This document shows positions 24,555 to 36,869 of a DNA stretch of 64,000 bases, piece by piece; position 1 is the stretch's first letter, and each line of letters opens with the position of its first letter. The notes below the pieces were generated by a model. It had not been told where the DNA came from. It saw nothing but the letters and a program-made list of their open reading frames with translations, and searched no databases. Source of the stretch: Bryoerythrophyllum caledonicum (Eukaryota > Streptophyta > Bryopsida > Pottiales > Pottiaceae). The stretch spans positions 1,194,028-1,258,027 of the forward strand of contig OZ020519.1 in NCBI GenBank assembly GCA_963971425.1, written 5' to 3'. A program made the position numbers and the translations under genes.

Positions 24555-27368
24555 CTAATATTCAGTTAAAGATGCCTTGATTATTTCTACCTGTGATTTC
24601 GGAATTTTGAGCCTCGAAGAGCTAGTGTTCCCACGGAACCTAGGCTTCCAAGCTGTTACAATGCAATCTGTATATACCCAGATTGGTTCAAATTCAGATT
24701 CTTCTACCCAATTGTTCCCATTACTAGAATCACACCCTTGGTACGTTTCCAAGTCCACATGACGTTGGGATGCAGGTTTGTAGTATGGTACTTTAATCTC
24801 ATGAGAATGTTCACGATCCGGATGTGGATTAGTCAATGCCAAGGCAATCCAAAATGGGCGCAAATCCCCATCAGTTGAACGCACCGCAAGTACATAGCCG
24901 TCATATACATCTCTACCAACCCGGAAGGATGGAGGCGGACAATGACGTCGTTGTCCAATGAATGGAGGGTCTTCTGTATACTCCTCCCTCAAAGTACCAT
25001 CTATATCATATTCATCAACAATAGACGGAGCATATCTAGATAGTGGCCAAAATCCCTCTTGTAGGGAAGTCGATTCTTCCAATGGCACCTCAAGAGCAGC
25101 CTTTACACCTCTCCAATAGTACATGATATGCTCATTCTTCCTCCTGTATTCACCTGAGATATCCTCATTTGCCATAGATTCCCATGGACTTAGAAACCCA
25201 GAAATACCCTTCATAACCTCATCATAATTCTCATGACGATGCGGAATGAGAGGAAGTGGCTGCCCATGAGGCAATATTGGTCTATCATCTGCCGTCATTT
25301 TCCACAACTAAATTCCTCCATTCTCCTCGGGCAACCAATCCCTATCTATACAAAGAATTTTGTACTGCATCTTTGGCAAACCATCAGAGTCCTTGTAAAA
25401 CTTGAACTGCTGGCCCTTTGTATGACCCGTAAGGGCCTCATTGCCGTTGCACAAATATCCATCAAGAAAGCCCTTGAAGTCAGGCACTTCTTCAATAAGA
25501 TGTGGAATAACCGGCTTCTCTTCAGCATCCATGAATGACTTCATCAAGAGTGGAATCGTTGGATAGCTATTTGACTTAAGTTTGGTACTCCATCTCTCAA
25601 ACATTGCATCAATATCCTCGTGAGTATGACCAACAAGTAAGAAGTTCACATGTACTTCTCGAAAAATACCCAAATGAACAAGTAGGGAGAAGAAAGCAAA
25701 CACAAATCTATTCTTATTGTCTCATGTGGCATTATCCAATTGCATTTGGAGAATTGGTGGTAATTGCCTTGCAGGAACAGGTTCAACCGGTGGAACCGCA
25801 AGAGATCCAAGGCACACATTGGCATCCACAAGCACAGCCTGAGACAAAGGAGAAGCTCTCCCTCTTGCAAATAATTCACGAGAAGAATACACCGGTGGAC
25901 TCTCTAAGTCCCGAAGTAACTTAGCAATGGATCCAACAGTGTGATTCGAGTCGGTGGGGAAGATGTCAAGACTATAATGTGCATAACGGACATCTCCATG
26001 TCCATGAGCAATCATTCCAGTCACAGCTACGGGGAGTTTCATGAAGGACTCCGTTGCCTTATTCTTGTGAGAAAAATGGGGAGATGATGTTTTGTTGTGA
26101 TCCATTTTATCATAGATGATGCAAACAACGTCATCAGGCCTATCCTCCGAGTTCTTCCGGTTCCCATAATATAAAATACAATGAGTCTGTTGGGAAGCCT
26201 GATGCAACTTTAATTTGGTATCCCACATATTGAATGCAGAGAACCCTCGCGTACTAGCCTTCTTCAATTGCTTCAATTGGTCGCATCTACCGCAGCGAGC
26301 AAAGTTGTCACCCGGTTTCTTAGTAGAAAATTGTTCAAATTCGGAGCTCCGAATTCGGCTAAGACCAAATAAAGATATTGGCTTGAGGCCAAATCTTGAA
26401 TTCACCTCGTTTTCTTTGGACAACATTGCACTCCATTGAAAGGAGGAGGGAAGATGTTTCGAAACAACCTTCGCCCTAGTGCCAAGTGTAGTAGTCTTGT
26501 TAGGACTACTATCAGCAGCATCGTCAAGTAGGTCGTGCAATGTAGCAATTGCTTGGAGAGTATGGGTGCGAGGCTTCTTAGTCCCAGAATTGTCGTGTGC
26601 CATCGCTCGCACTTCATCCTTCGCATCACTTTTGTATCGGTAGAATGTGGCTCGGTTGACCCCCATGATTGTACACCATGCATCTTAGCATACATCAATT
26701 CCATCGAGCGTCACCACATGGTTGCCATTGGAGTCAATGTGCATTTGCCTATGCACATCAAGTAAAACATGTTTCCAAAAGTATAGAGCTCCAATGTCAT
26801 TGTGAACTTACGTTCGAAGTACAGAAATTAAACTGCGTGGAAAGCTTTCAGTACAATTTCTTGGACAACAAACAACGCTCGCATCAAGGTTGATTGATTG
26901 TGCAGAAAGGAGTACTTCCTTCTTTGGTGGGGAAGGCAGCACTCGCCTTTGACGATTGCTCTCATACTGTCGAACACCAATTCTTGGACCCCGACGGAAT
27001 ACCTTTAGAGCGACATTGTAAATGCAAGTTTGCTCTTGATCGTACAAACTCACATTACGAAGAAAGACCTGTCGAATTGGCCATGCTCGGAGAGCAAACA
27101 TCCAATTCAAAGGAATATCATCTTCATTTAAAGATTCAGCAATCAGAACCGCAACATGGTCATCTCCAAATGGCCGACCTCCAGTTTCGGGAATTAAGTT
27201 GGAACCAACACTCTGACATAGTCCGATTCCGACGTTATTCCCTGATGTGTTTTGAAGGATAACGCGCTTCGTAAACCAGGCAGCGCAAGGAATACCCTCA
27301 CAAGGAGCAACACCGGGAGGCAAGGTTGGTGGAACTCGATTTTTGACATCAAATGAGTCTTCTTCCAT
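24555..27368 (-). pseudogene. DUF7869-like (RNase-H-fold, transposase-type) gene with four in-frame stops
   Basis: One reading frame of 938 codons runs from ATG at 27368 to 24555. It is broken only by stops at 26808 (TAA), 26685 (TAA), 25722 (TGA) and 25308 (TAG); no frameshift is needed. An N-terminal cysteine segment (CCPRNC) precedes a helix-turn-helix-like MGVNRATFYRYK. A domain with acidic positions follows: YDKMDHNKT, DIFPTDSNHTV, LQLDNAT near 25740 and VGHTHEDIDAMF near 25610. The last two are typical of the DUF7869 family, which is thought to be of transposon origin. The upstream 0.8 kb holds seven copies of the 19-bp palindrome. It is very likely dead, though recently intact. Confidence 0.7.
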
Positions 27369-27513
27369 CTACAAAACATCACATTGAAGCGACATTAGTT
27401 CTGGAATGAAGATAATTGAAATATGCAAATTAATAAGCACCTTATATCCAAAGCAATATAAATTTGGACAAGAGCATTCAGGGACAAAGGCAATATCAAA
27501 AAACTTCACCGAG

Positions 27514-28176
27514 TATTCTCGACTCAAGGATATGAATGGGAAAAATTATAAAAACACATGAAAATATATCCAAAACACTATCCTCGAGTCGAGGATACTA
27601 GTTGTATGAATTCAACAGAGAGAGTGACATCTGTGCACGGTCCCGGGAAATATCATCAAACAACATACTAACATAGTACTCGATAAGATACATTGAAGAC
27701 ACTAAAATTAAGCAGGTTGATAATAGACGACTATAGGTACATTCTCGACTCGAGGATAAAAGGAGTGTAGGCGATCTTTCCATTCAAGTGATCAAGCACA
27801 ATTGATTTTAATTCAGATTGGCATTGATTTTTTCCATAAGTTGGGTTTATCCTCGGGTCGAGGATAGAGCGAGTAATTTTACTTTAGAATACTAGATTGT
27901 GAATCTCAATCGAACAAAAAAATTCAGTCCTTAAATGAGGATTTTTTCATAGGATCCGTTGATCAACTTTAGAACTAGCAGGAGTCAGTGTTATCCTCGA
28001 CCTGAGGATAAATGTAATGAGGATCTCATTCATAGGACTCGTAGACCGACTGCTAAACTAGCAAGAGTCAGTGTTACCTTCGACCCGAGGATAAATATAA
28101 TGAGGATTTCATTCGTAGGATTCGTTAATCGACAGCTGAACTGGCAAGAGTCAGTGTTATCCTCGACTCGAGGATA
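27514..28176. repeat. Palindrome cluster 1 (seven copies) upstream of the DUF7869-like gene
   Basis: Copies of TATCCTCGA-N-TCGAGGATA (perfect or with 1-4 changes) lie at 27514, 27579, 27740, 27848, 27992, 28075 and 28158 (start positions, 19 bp each). They occupy 146 to 808 bp upstream of the ATG at 27368. The last three ride on an 83-bp tandem triplication (about 27940-28180). Confidence 0.93.
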
Positions 28177-28180
28177 AATG
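27940..28180. repeat. 83-bp tandem triplication carrying a palindrome in each unit
   Basis: Three diverged units, each with CATAGGA(T/C)(C/T)CGT, a GACTGCTAAACTAGC-like middle, GAGTCAGTGTTA and then the 19-bp palindrome. The palindromes start at 27992, 28075 and 28158, which is exactly 83 bp apart. Confidence 0.9.
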
Positions 28181-29000
28181 CTTAGTTTCGAAGTAGTTCA
28201 GTGATATGCTACAGTGATCATGAATAGTGTTGGAGCATTCACAGTACACTTTCTTTTAATTGCATGCAAATTCTACAGTGAATTAGAAGTACTACACCGA
28301 TATCTATGACTTCGACGACGAAATAAATACTACACATAGTGTGAACAAACTGCGGTGATGCGGACGGCCTATGGGCTTGGGTCAAGTAGCCCTCGATTGC
28401 TCAAGAACAGCCTCAGACAACAATCTCATGATGTAGAAGTACCTTTGAGAAGAAATCGAGCACTCCACAAGGATGCGCCAAAAAAAAACCGACGAACTTC
28501 AGATAACCTCAGACATAGTATTGACAACTACTGTGAATGTTCTCAAAAGAAGCAAGACACTGAGCGGAGTAGAGAGAGAGAAGAGAGGATCCAGCAGGTG
28601 CAAAAGTAGGAAATGAACTTCTGAAAATGAGCATACGGTAGTCTTCTGCGAAGCGGAGCTCAAAAATTGGCGCTGGGCGGGAAAACTCCTTTCCAACGGC
28701 TCCAGGATTTGGGGGGCGGGAAACGGTATCCACTGTCCAACTTTTTAGCTGCCGCTGTCCTATTTTTGGTTCGACATACGCACTAATTTCAGTACGCCAC
28801 TAGCTCGGAATCCACGCATGCATTGAACAAGTCTTTTGGATAAGAAGTGGCACAAATTTATCGCCTTTAACCTCTATAGGACCAACTGCCCCCCCGGGGC
28901 CAAATTGGATTTCGGGCATGTACCTAAAATTTGACAAAAATTCCATTTTTATTGAAAAACTTATACTAGATTGCCTCTAATAATAGGTACATGGAGATAT
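28181..29000. other. Intergenic DNA upstream of the palindrome cluster
   Basis: No gene is supported. Apart from the GC-rich patch at about 28600-28760 the sequence is AT-rich and merges into the dispersed repeat family at about 28920-29060. Confidence 0.4.
28675..28724. promoter_or_regulatory. Two E2F-like GCGGGAAA sites
   Basis: GGGCGGGAAAAC at 28675-28686 and GGCGGGAAAC at 28715-28724 stand out in a locally GC-rich patch of otherwise AT-rich DNA. They match the plant E2F core TTTCCCGC (reverse strand). The patch lies about 1.3 kb upstream of the DUF7869-like start and could be its distal promoter. Matches to an 8-bp core can arise by chance. Confidence 0.3.
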
Positions 29001-30430
29001 TTGAAGAAAAAAATATTGGATTTGCGGATTGAATGTTCGTACCACTGAAAGTAAAAAATGGGGACTTCGGGAAGCTCCAAATTTTTTGACAAAAGTTTCT
29101 ATTGACATTGAGTTTTTTCACATATAAAGAATATTTCCTTCTTTGGATAATTTTATATAAAAAACTTGTCTATAGTGTAAAAAGGCATTTTATTCCAAGT
29201 CAAACATTTTCACACATTGTCGGGCAACGGGGGAAAAAAACTTCTTTTCTACATAAATTCTAGAAATCAAGATCTTCGTATTTTTCACTTTTTATTTTTT
29301 CATCAAAAATATGTGGTGAAAACCTTCTTATTGACCGTTTGGATTATCATTCAAAAACATACTTAGATAAAAAAACGAAAAAGTGAAATGGCAATTCTTA
29401 AACCTCCACTCCTTGCACGCTTGTTTTGAATATGCTACACTCCTTTTTTACCTCTAATAAATGGTGTGTGGGAAATAACAGCATGCTTAAGACAATGGTA
29501 AAAGATTTAGACCTTGTACAATGCAAAAATTTGATACAAAGTGAAGTCCAATTCTCTAGATCTACTCATCGCAGGGAAGAAAATGAACCATTGTTTTGAC
29601 CTTCGTGGGAAAACAGTTTTTCCTAAATTCAACTTATGAAGAAAAAATTATAGGGTTTTGAATTTCAAAAAAGGAGGGCGGGCACCTCGGTCACCTCCAA
29701 AACTTTTGCTATGACACTATATCAAATGTGAGATTCTCAATACTTGCAAGTAATATTATTTCAATTTGTACCGTTGATAAAAAGTTCTTGTCTTTAGTGA
29801 AAAATAGCATACCAACCCAAGTGAAACATTTTCACATGTTGTCACTTATTGTCGGGCAAGTTACCAAAAAACTTCTTCTTTCCCACATAAAACCTAGATA
29901 TCTTTATATTTTTCACTTTCCTATTTTATCCACAACAATATGTAGTGTATACCTTCTTAATGACCATAAGGATTATCAATGTAAAACATATCAAGTTCAA
30001 AAAAAAAATTAAACCGTGAAACAACAAATTCTGAGCCTCCACTCCTTGCACAGTTGTTTTGAATTTGCTACACCGGTCCTCTACCTCTAAAAATTAGTGT
30101 ATAAGGAACTAACGGCATGTTCACGAAAATCGTGACAGAATTAGACCTTGTGTAGTGAAAAATTTTGACACCAAGTGAAGTCAAAGTCTATTGTTCCACT
30201 GAACGCAGGGAGGAAAACAAACCAATTGCATGACTTTAAATACTATAATCTTTCAATCCGTGCGGTCAAGGTTTATGAAATACTGAGAGTATCTTACTTT
30301 GCAAGTCTTATTTGAGATTGTACGGTTAGGACTAAAAATCAAAGTATTTGTTTCCTTCTTTGTTCATTGCACTTGAATCCAACAAGTTTGAAGTGTTTTT
30401 GGTGTAAAACTGTCACGGTACGCTAGGGAT
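28920..30430 (+). repeat. Dispersed repeat R1, two head-to-tail copies
   Basis: Two diverged copies (about 28920-29620 and 29660-30430) share an ordered set of words: GGCA(C/A)CTC..AAAACTTTTG, GTCTTTAGTG, CAAGT(C/G)AAACATTTTCACA, ACTTCTT(T/C)T..CACATAAA, CCTCCACTCCTTGCAC, GTTTTGAAT(A/T)TGCTACAC. The second copy ends with AAGTGTTTTTGGTGTAAAACTGTCA and a TAGGGATTAAA word. Other copies are at 31686-31860 (partial), 46400-46900 and 48950-49775. There is no coding capacity. Termini are not defined. Confidence 0.8.
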
Positions 30431-30459
30431 TAAATTACTTTTTCAAAGCAATTTACATA

Positions 30460-31000
30460 AACTATTATTTATAATGTAGAACCTATATTTCCTTATCAAT
30501 TTCACTCCAAAAATTCTTCAAATTTGTAAAATCTAGTGCAATAATGAAGGAAGGAAACAAAGATTTGTATATCTAATTCAAACCGTACGATCTCAATAAA
30601 TTCTTAATCAATTACATGCTCATGAAATGTCAAGAACTTTGAGCGCACGTATTGGAAGGTTATAGTGTTTGAAGTAGAAAAAATGGTTCATTTCCATCCC
30701 AACGTTTAGTGGATGAGCGGACTTTGACCTCATTTGGTGTCCAGTTTTTACACTACACAAGGTCACAGCCATTAACATCATGGTATTTAGCATGATATTA
30801 ATTATTGTACACATTTTTAAGAGGTAAAATAGGGGTGTAGCATGTTCAAAAATATAGTGCAAGGAGTGGAGGTTGGAATAATGCCAATTCATGCCTTAAT
30901 ATTTTGGAAACAAAGTATGCTTTAGAATGAAAATTCCCACGGTCACTAAGAAAATTTACACGTCTTGTAATAGAACTAATACAGTGACTCACAAAAGTTG
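30460..31000 (-). repeat. R1 copy in inverted orientation (foldback with 29660-30430)
   Basis: Reverse complement reading gives the R1 words in order: TTGCACTATATTTTTGAACATGCTACACCCC (about 30840-30870), ATGTTAATGGCTGTGACCTTGTG, then TTTGTTTCCTTCC..TGCACTAG..TTTGAAGAATTTTTGG (about 30500-30560). It lies directly beside a plus-oriented copy, so the RNA could form a hairpin with arms of about 0.5 kb. Confidence 0.7.
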
Positions 31001-32220
31001 TTGGCCGCCCTAAAAATGGCTCTCATAAATTGAGAAATTAAAATTATAAAGTGAAATTTGGACATGTTATAATACATAAGGGAATCTACCTTCATGATGA
31101 ATTTCACTTTAAATAGACTATTTTAAGACACATTTTTATTTGAATGAAATTTCTATGGAAATAAAAACTTTTTTGTGAGAAGTCAAAATGTTTCATTTTT
31201 AAAATAGGAAGAATGTGCATCTTGACTTGAGTCACATGTTACAAGTTTCATGAATTTGGGATTTTTATTCATTGAGATCTTATTGATTGAAATTTGACCC
31301 TAAAATTTTGATAGAGTTATAATAATTCAAAAAAGGCATGCCGAATGATTTGGGAAATTATTGAGTGAAATGCTGAAATTGAAGAAAATAGTAACATACA
31401 AAATCTTTGAACACAAAAGACATCAATGGAGAGTTCTGGCTTGGAAAGCCTTGATTCTTGGAAGTGTGTGCAAAAGAGCTCCAAGTAGGGAGCACGAGGT
31501 CTTAGGCTCAATCACCTAGGCCGTCAAAATAGGCTAATTATAGTAATCTATGAACTGCAACGGAAATCTTCTAGAAACTCTTTTAGAAAGCCGAACCCAC
31601 TTTTTTGACTATTATTAATTATTCGGCGTCCAAGTGCCGAAGGTGCCCTTGACCTATGGTATATTCCATTTCTAAAAATTTGTTTATTTACGAGCACCTC
31701 CGGCAACTCCAAAAACTTTTGCTAGACCACACTACTATATTTGAGATTTTCAACACTAGTAAGTTGTATACATTTTCTTTTATATTGTCCATAATCATTA
31801 TTGCTTGTAGCAAAAAGATGCATTTGAAGAACAGTAAAAGATTTTCACACATTGCCACAACTACACTAAAGATGCCTTTTAGTGTAATAGTACAAATTGT
31901 GTATTTACCCTGGTACACTCTTTGTTAACAAGTTACCAAATACTATTAGCTCCAATTATCATTAATATTATCTTTCAATCGTCCACCTATCCTAGTACCC
32001 GTTGTATTTGCCTCAATCATCCACCCACCACAATTTGTAACAAGTTGACAAATAGTGTTTGCCCCCAATCAACCGCCTATTGCCCGCCATGCATTTATTC
32101 TACCCGTCTTGTCCTCAAACTCATCTCCTTATCCTCCCATTCCTAACTATTCCAATTCACATGTCAAGCATTCCTTGAATTAAAAACATGAATATCTAAT
32201 GAGAATTACAAGTATATATC
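31001..32220. other. AT-rich DNA with a partial R1 copy
   Basis: Only 31686-31860 is assigned: it matches the start of R1 (GGCAACTCCAAAAACTTTTG, then TTGAGATTTTCAACACTAG). No gene was seen in the rest. Confidence 0.5.
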
Positions 32221-32238
32221 TATACTGAAGAAAAAATA

Positions 32239-32620
32239 GATGATTTTTGAATGAATGTTTCAAGAATATTTAATGTATATTTTTATATTTTAGAAATGCA
32301 TAGATGATTTGTGAATGAATGTTTCAAGAATATTTAATGTATACTTGTATATTTAAGAAAGGAATAGGTGATTTGTGAATGAATGCTTCAAGAATATGTA
32401 ATGAATAATTATATGTGAAAGAAAATATGGATGATTTGTGAATGAATGTTTCAATAATATTTAATGTATAATTATATGTTAAAGAAAATATAGATGATTT
32501 TTGAATGAATGTTTTCAAGAATAATTAATGTATATTTCTAAATTTAATAGTGTAATAGAAGATTCTTGAATGAATGTTTCAAGAATGTAATATGTATATT
32601 GAAATCTTTAAAGATTAAAC
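32239..32620. repeat. Tandem array of a 63-65 bp unit
   Basis: Six units begin GATGATTTGTGAATGAATG or a close variant at 32239, 32303, 32367, 32430, 32493 and 32558. Spacing is 64, 64, 63, 63 and 65 bp. Each continues with TTCAAGAATATTTAATGTATA. Flanking DNA to 33000 has looser ATTTAATGTATATTT repeats. Confidence 0.93.
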
Positions 32621-33690
32621 AATAGTTAATGTATCTTTGTATCTTTTTAAGAATATTGAAATAAATATACACTAATTTTTAAAGGATATTGGTTTATTTA
32701 AGGTATATTGCTATGTTTGACGAATATTTACTGTACATATGTATATTTAACGAATACTTATTGTATATTATTATATTTAAAGATCATATAGAAAATACTT
32801 CAATAGCATTTAGTAAAAATTTAGAGTTTCACATTTATTTTTCCTAAGACGATTAAAATATCTAAATAAATGTATATTTGCAAAATTATAAAAGAATACT
32901 CAATGAATAGCTAATCATTTTTAAATGTGTATTTAATGTATATTTGAATATTTATAAAATATTCAATGAATTTTTGCTGCATATTTAATGAATATTTAAT
33001 GAGTGTGTAATGGAAACTTCTATTTTTATTAGATATTTATGTTGTTTGTATTCCAATTTTCCTTTCTTTTCCCTCTTTTCTTCTAAATCAAAGTTCTAAT
33101 TTTTTTAATCTAGTAGTTCTAGTTTCAATTTTTCTCCAAATGAACATTTTTTGTTGTCAATTTTTTTGGGATTTCCCATTTGTTCCATATGTACGTTCTA
33201 TTTTTTTTAAACATTCCTTGTGCAATTTTTTTTTTCTACATGCACTCAAAATCTTCTTTATTTTGATGCTTAAAATGTACACATTGTAATTTTCTAGGTT
33301 ACATACACTAAATGTACACAAGTAGAAAACCTAATGTTGCACTACTTATAGAATTGACATTTACTATTGTAGTTGACATTTAGTGTATAGTATTGTCACT
33401 ACATCAATGGATAACTTTTAAATTTGTATATGGGTTTGCATTTGGTGTCCACTACACTAAAAGCCATTGTTATTGTAGAGTGACAAAGAACCACCAAAAA
33501 TTATATTTTTGCACATAAATTTGAGACATTATTTTGGACTTTATATTTTTCAATTACAAGACGTGGTGTAAAACTTTGGAAATAAAAAGTCCCCTTTGCA
33601 GTAAAAGTCCCCTTTGCTGAGTTTATTTTTTTTGGCTGCCCGCTGCCCGATGCTCCTGCCCACTGCGCGCTGCCCGAAACGGCATTTGGC
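32621..33690. other. AT-rich DNA upstream of the large plus-strand gene
   Basis: There is no gene. Degenerate TAATGTATATTT words continue to about 33010. Long T runs follow (33150-33240). A GC-rich patch with GCTGCCCG repeats and TTTGGCGGCGC begins at about 33630, directly before the likely transcription start. Confidence 0.4.
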
Positions 33691-34500
33691 GGCGCGGTGA
33701 ACCACCGCGACTCCCTCACTTCTCTCTCCATTCTCTCTTCCTCTTCTCTTCTATCTTCTCCTCACAGCTCTTCTCTCAATCTATCAAACCCTAGTCTCTC
33801 AATCTCTTCTCTTTCAACCTCTCACCTAGTTTGTTTTTGCGCAACATCCTCTCTCTATCAGTTTGTGTTAGGTCTACGTTGTGAGTTGAGAGGTGTGTGT
33901 GGTGAGGTTGGAGTTGTAGTTTCGTGTTGTGAGGTGTGTATTGTGGTTTGTGTTGTGAGGTGTGAGGTGTGTGTGCGTTGTGCGGTCATAGTGTTGTTAG
34001 GTGAGTGTGTGTTTCGTGTGTGTGTCTCGTGAGGTGTGTGTGTATGTGTGTTGTTAGGTGTGTGTGTGTTGTTAGGTTCTGTGTTCGTGAGGTTTAGTTC
34101 GTTTTAGGGTTGAGTTTAGTTTCGTTTTGGTTAGGGTTTCGATTAACCTTGTTTTCTTGCGAGGGGTTTGTTAATGTGAATGTTTAGTTGCGTTTAAGGT
34201 TAATTGTTTAGTGCGTTCAGGGTTTCATTTGATAGAATTTCGCCATATAGCATAGTGTGAGATTCTGGCAGGGTTTAGGGTTTCTACAACACATTGCAAT
34301 TTCTGTGATAACATTGGAGTGTAGAGTTTGTTGATTTTACATTTCAAAGGGTTTTGTGTTTCATTGTGCATATTTCTGTGTGGATTACTTTTGTGACATT
34401 ACATTGTTCTATAGGTGCACTGTGTGCAATTGTAAAGCTCAAATATACAACATAATCCCATTTCATTCGAAAGGTAATAATTTTCATATCATGTGAGTTG
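33691..34500 (+). promoter_or_regulatory. Likely promoter and 5' untranslated region of the large plus-strand gene
   Basis: A GC-rich patch at 33630-33715 is followed by a CT-rich stretch with TCTCTC runs and AAACCCTAG (33785-33800), a common look of plant 5' leaders. GTGTGAGGTGTGTGT repeats follow (33890-34070). No TATA box was assigned. The ATG of the coding part lies 1.5 kb downstream, so a 5' UTR intron is likely. The open frame at 33697-34032 is composition-driven. Confidence 0.4.
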
Positions 34501-34589
34501 CAATACAGAAGTCTCAATTCAATCTCATCTAAATAATATAATCCGTAATTTCTGGGGTTAGGGTTTCAGATTCAACAGGGATCACAATA

Positions 34590-35276
34590 TATCCTCCAAT
34601 CGAGGATACGAGATAGTCCGTAGGCTTACAGCTTATCCTCGAGTCGAAGATAAGAGTCAATATTCTATTTACAATTTATCCTCGAATCGAGGATAAAAGT
34701 CAGTTAAATACAATTTTACATAAGGATGAAGCTCAAATAATCCCTTCATAGCAGTCCCACATATCCTCGAGTCAAGGATAAGTGTCAACCTTGTGCATAC
34801 AGCTCATTTAAGAATCTAGGGTAATTTGATCCTTTCGAAAACTTACAATAATTCTGTCATTTTATACTTGTGCATGATGTAATATAACAAAAAACACTTT
34901 CGTAACAGATTAAAGTATCCTCGAGTCGAGGATATTTATCAATCCAGTAGTTTCTTGTCGATTCTAAAGTCAAGAACATACCCATTACTATTAAAAAAAT
35001 CAGAATATACTAATTGATCTGTAAAAGATGCATGAAGTAAGTTGACGAGAATCTCATTCCCAAGAGTCCTTTGTATCCTCGAGTCAAGGATACAATCCAA
35101 CCTCTGTCTATTTCACCAAGTATAATTCACGAAAATCAATATATTTGGTCTACGTCATGATATAATATCTAAATTAACAACTTACCGATTGTCTTTATCC
35201 TCGAGTCGAGGATAAATGTGCGAAATGAACTTATTGAAGTTTGAAGCGATTAATATCTATCCTCGAGTCGAGGATA
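34590..35276. repeat. Palindrome cluster 2 (eight copies) upstream of the ParB-like/FCP1-like gene
   Basis: Copies of the 19-bp palindrome start at 34590, 34634, 34677, 34762, 34916, 35074, 35196 and 35258. They lie 34 to 738 bp upstream of the ATG at 35310. Four (34916, 35196, 35258 and, with a changed centre, 34677) have both arms perfect. Spacing is irregular (43-158 bp) and the DNA between copies is not repeated. Confidence 0.95.
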
Positions 35277-36231
35277 ATGTTAGCGTTAACTTTCTCACTC
35301 GATTTCCTAATGTCTCTACGCAGCTCGCCATTCCCGATGGATCCCGTCGACGACTACGACTACTCGGGGTCATCATACTTCATCACGGAGTTTGAAAATC
35401 CTGTCGCCCCGTTGCCTTTCATCGACGACGTCGTCGAGAACTACGGAAAGCTGTGGTCGTTCAACCCCGACATCCTTGGATGGTCCCTCTTCCGGTCGGA
35501 GAAGAACGTTCTTCTTTCTTTCAAATTGAAAGAGGAAATTCCATATGTTCCATAAAACAGAAATGAAAGAGTGACGTTCGTGGAGCAGCGTCGACGCGAT
35601 TACATCGTTCTCGGTATCCAGGCCGTGAACGATGCTGGGGAGGACCTTCCGCACTTTCACTCTATTGTTGTAAAAGTGGGTGATACTTTTGGGCAATTCG
35701 ACTTCAACGAATTGCTTGAGGGTGCCGACAAACATGGGTAGGGGGCGTTGCGTGAAGCGTTTGAAAAATACAGTCTGTGGTCAAATGACGACGTTGAGAA
35801 GGTAAACAGGAGACTGGTATGTATTCACCAACTGCTATCAAACTTTGAGGCCCGTCCGGTTCCGGTCGCTCCACCTCCTCGTCGTCGGCCCAAGTAGAAG
35901 AGCACAATAGCCGGCGAGGTCACCACAGAAGCGGCAGATGCGACTCGAAGTACGAGTCGTGGTGCTCCATGGAGGGCTTCTGAGATGGCCTCCAACCTAG
36001 GCGAACCATCCAAACGGAAGAAGACTGCTACGGCCGGTGGGAGTTCGACTTCGACTGTTACGAGGGCTACAACTCCAGCCAAATCGTGCAATGATCCCCA
36101 AGTAGACTTCGAGAAGATAACGGAGTCCCAGAGATTGTTTTGGGAGGAGTGCAATTCTTGCTTTCCGTTCGAGTCCACATTCACTGTGAACATCGAATAG
36201 TGTGTACCCGCCAAAGCCCAGTTCATGATTC

Positions 36232-36590
36232 GTGGGATGTGGGATCCGGAACTCCATGGACTTTCTGGTCCAACTTGGACAGGTAAACCAGCGTCAGAAG
36301 ATTTGCATCTGCCCGATCGATGACGCCGGAGAACCGATAACGCGGAAGCCCAACTCCTGGGACAATATCAAGGATGGGAGGTTCATGTTGATCAACGGAC
36401 AACACAGCGTCGAAGCTTCCAGAAGACTTCAACGTGTTGAACAATGCGAGGAGCAACGCAAATGGGACTTGTGCCATTGGGATGCATATGTTGTGTGGAC
36501 AACGGATCCTCTGAAGTTGCAGAGGATTTCAAAGTTCTACAACGACACCAACTACCTTGATCATGCCCAGCCTACGTGGGGAACCAGATT
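36232..36590 (+). other. ParB/Srx-like segment of the large gene
   Basis: The frame reads KICICPIDDAGEPIT, then W..IKDGRFMLINGQHSVEAS, then a Trp/Val-rich stretch and KLQRISKFYNDTN. The DG-R-(x)3-INGQHSVEA block resembles the GERRxxA or DGQHR box of the ParB/sulfiredoxin superfamily (here G-Q-H-S-x-x-A). The later ISKFYN resembles the conserved 'N' region. ParB-like proteins bind palindromic DNA (parS) or act as nucleases. The match is by eye on one block, so it could be another fold. Confidence 0.4.
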
Positions 36591-36695
36591 TCAAGTTGCA
36601 GGAGAATTTGGCTCAACTCTGGTAGACCCAGCTACCAATACAACGAGGGCGACTTGCGAATGAATGGTGCCAACTTCGACAAGGAGAAGTACTTG

Positions 36696-36869
36696 GTAAG
36701 GTTCCAATTCCTTAAGTATCGTCGAGTCGAGGATAATCTTCCATGCCTTTCTGTGTACCCGCTTGTTGATATGTTGTATGCTTCTTGTAAAAATATCCTC
36801 GAGCCGAGGATACTCTTCCATGCGATATCCATGATTAATTTTTCTAATGTTGTCTGTACTATGTTGCAG
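36696..36869 (+). other. Intron 1 of the large gene, with two palindromes
   Basis: The donor is TTG|GTAAGG and the acceptor TTGCAG|TTG. The flanking frames join in phase 0. Copies of the 19-bp palindrome start at 36717 and 36794. Confidence 0.75.

Noticed and set aside
33697..34032. A 111-residue frame with Ser-rich start and Val/Cys-rich end.
   Set aside because: It begins on a CT-rich leader and continues through a GTGTGAGG repeat, so it reflects composition.
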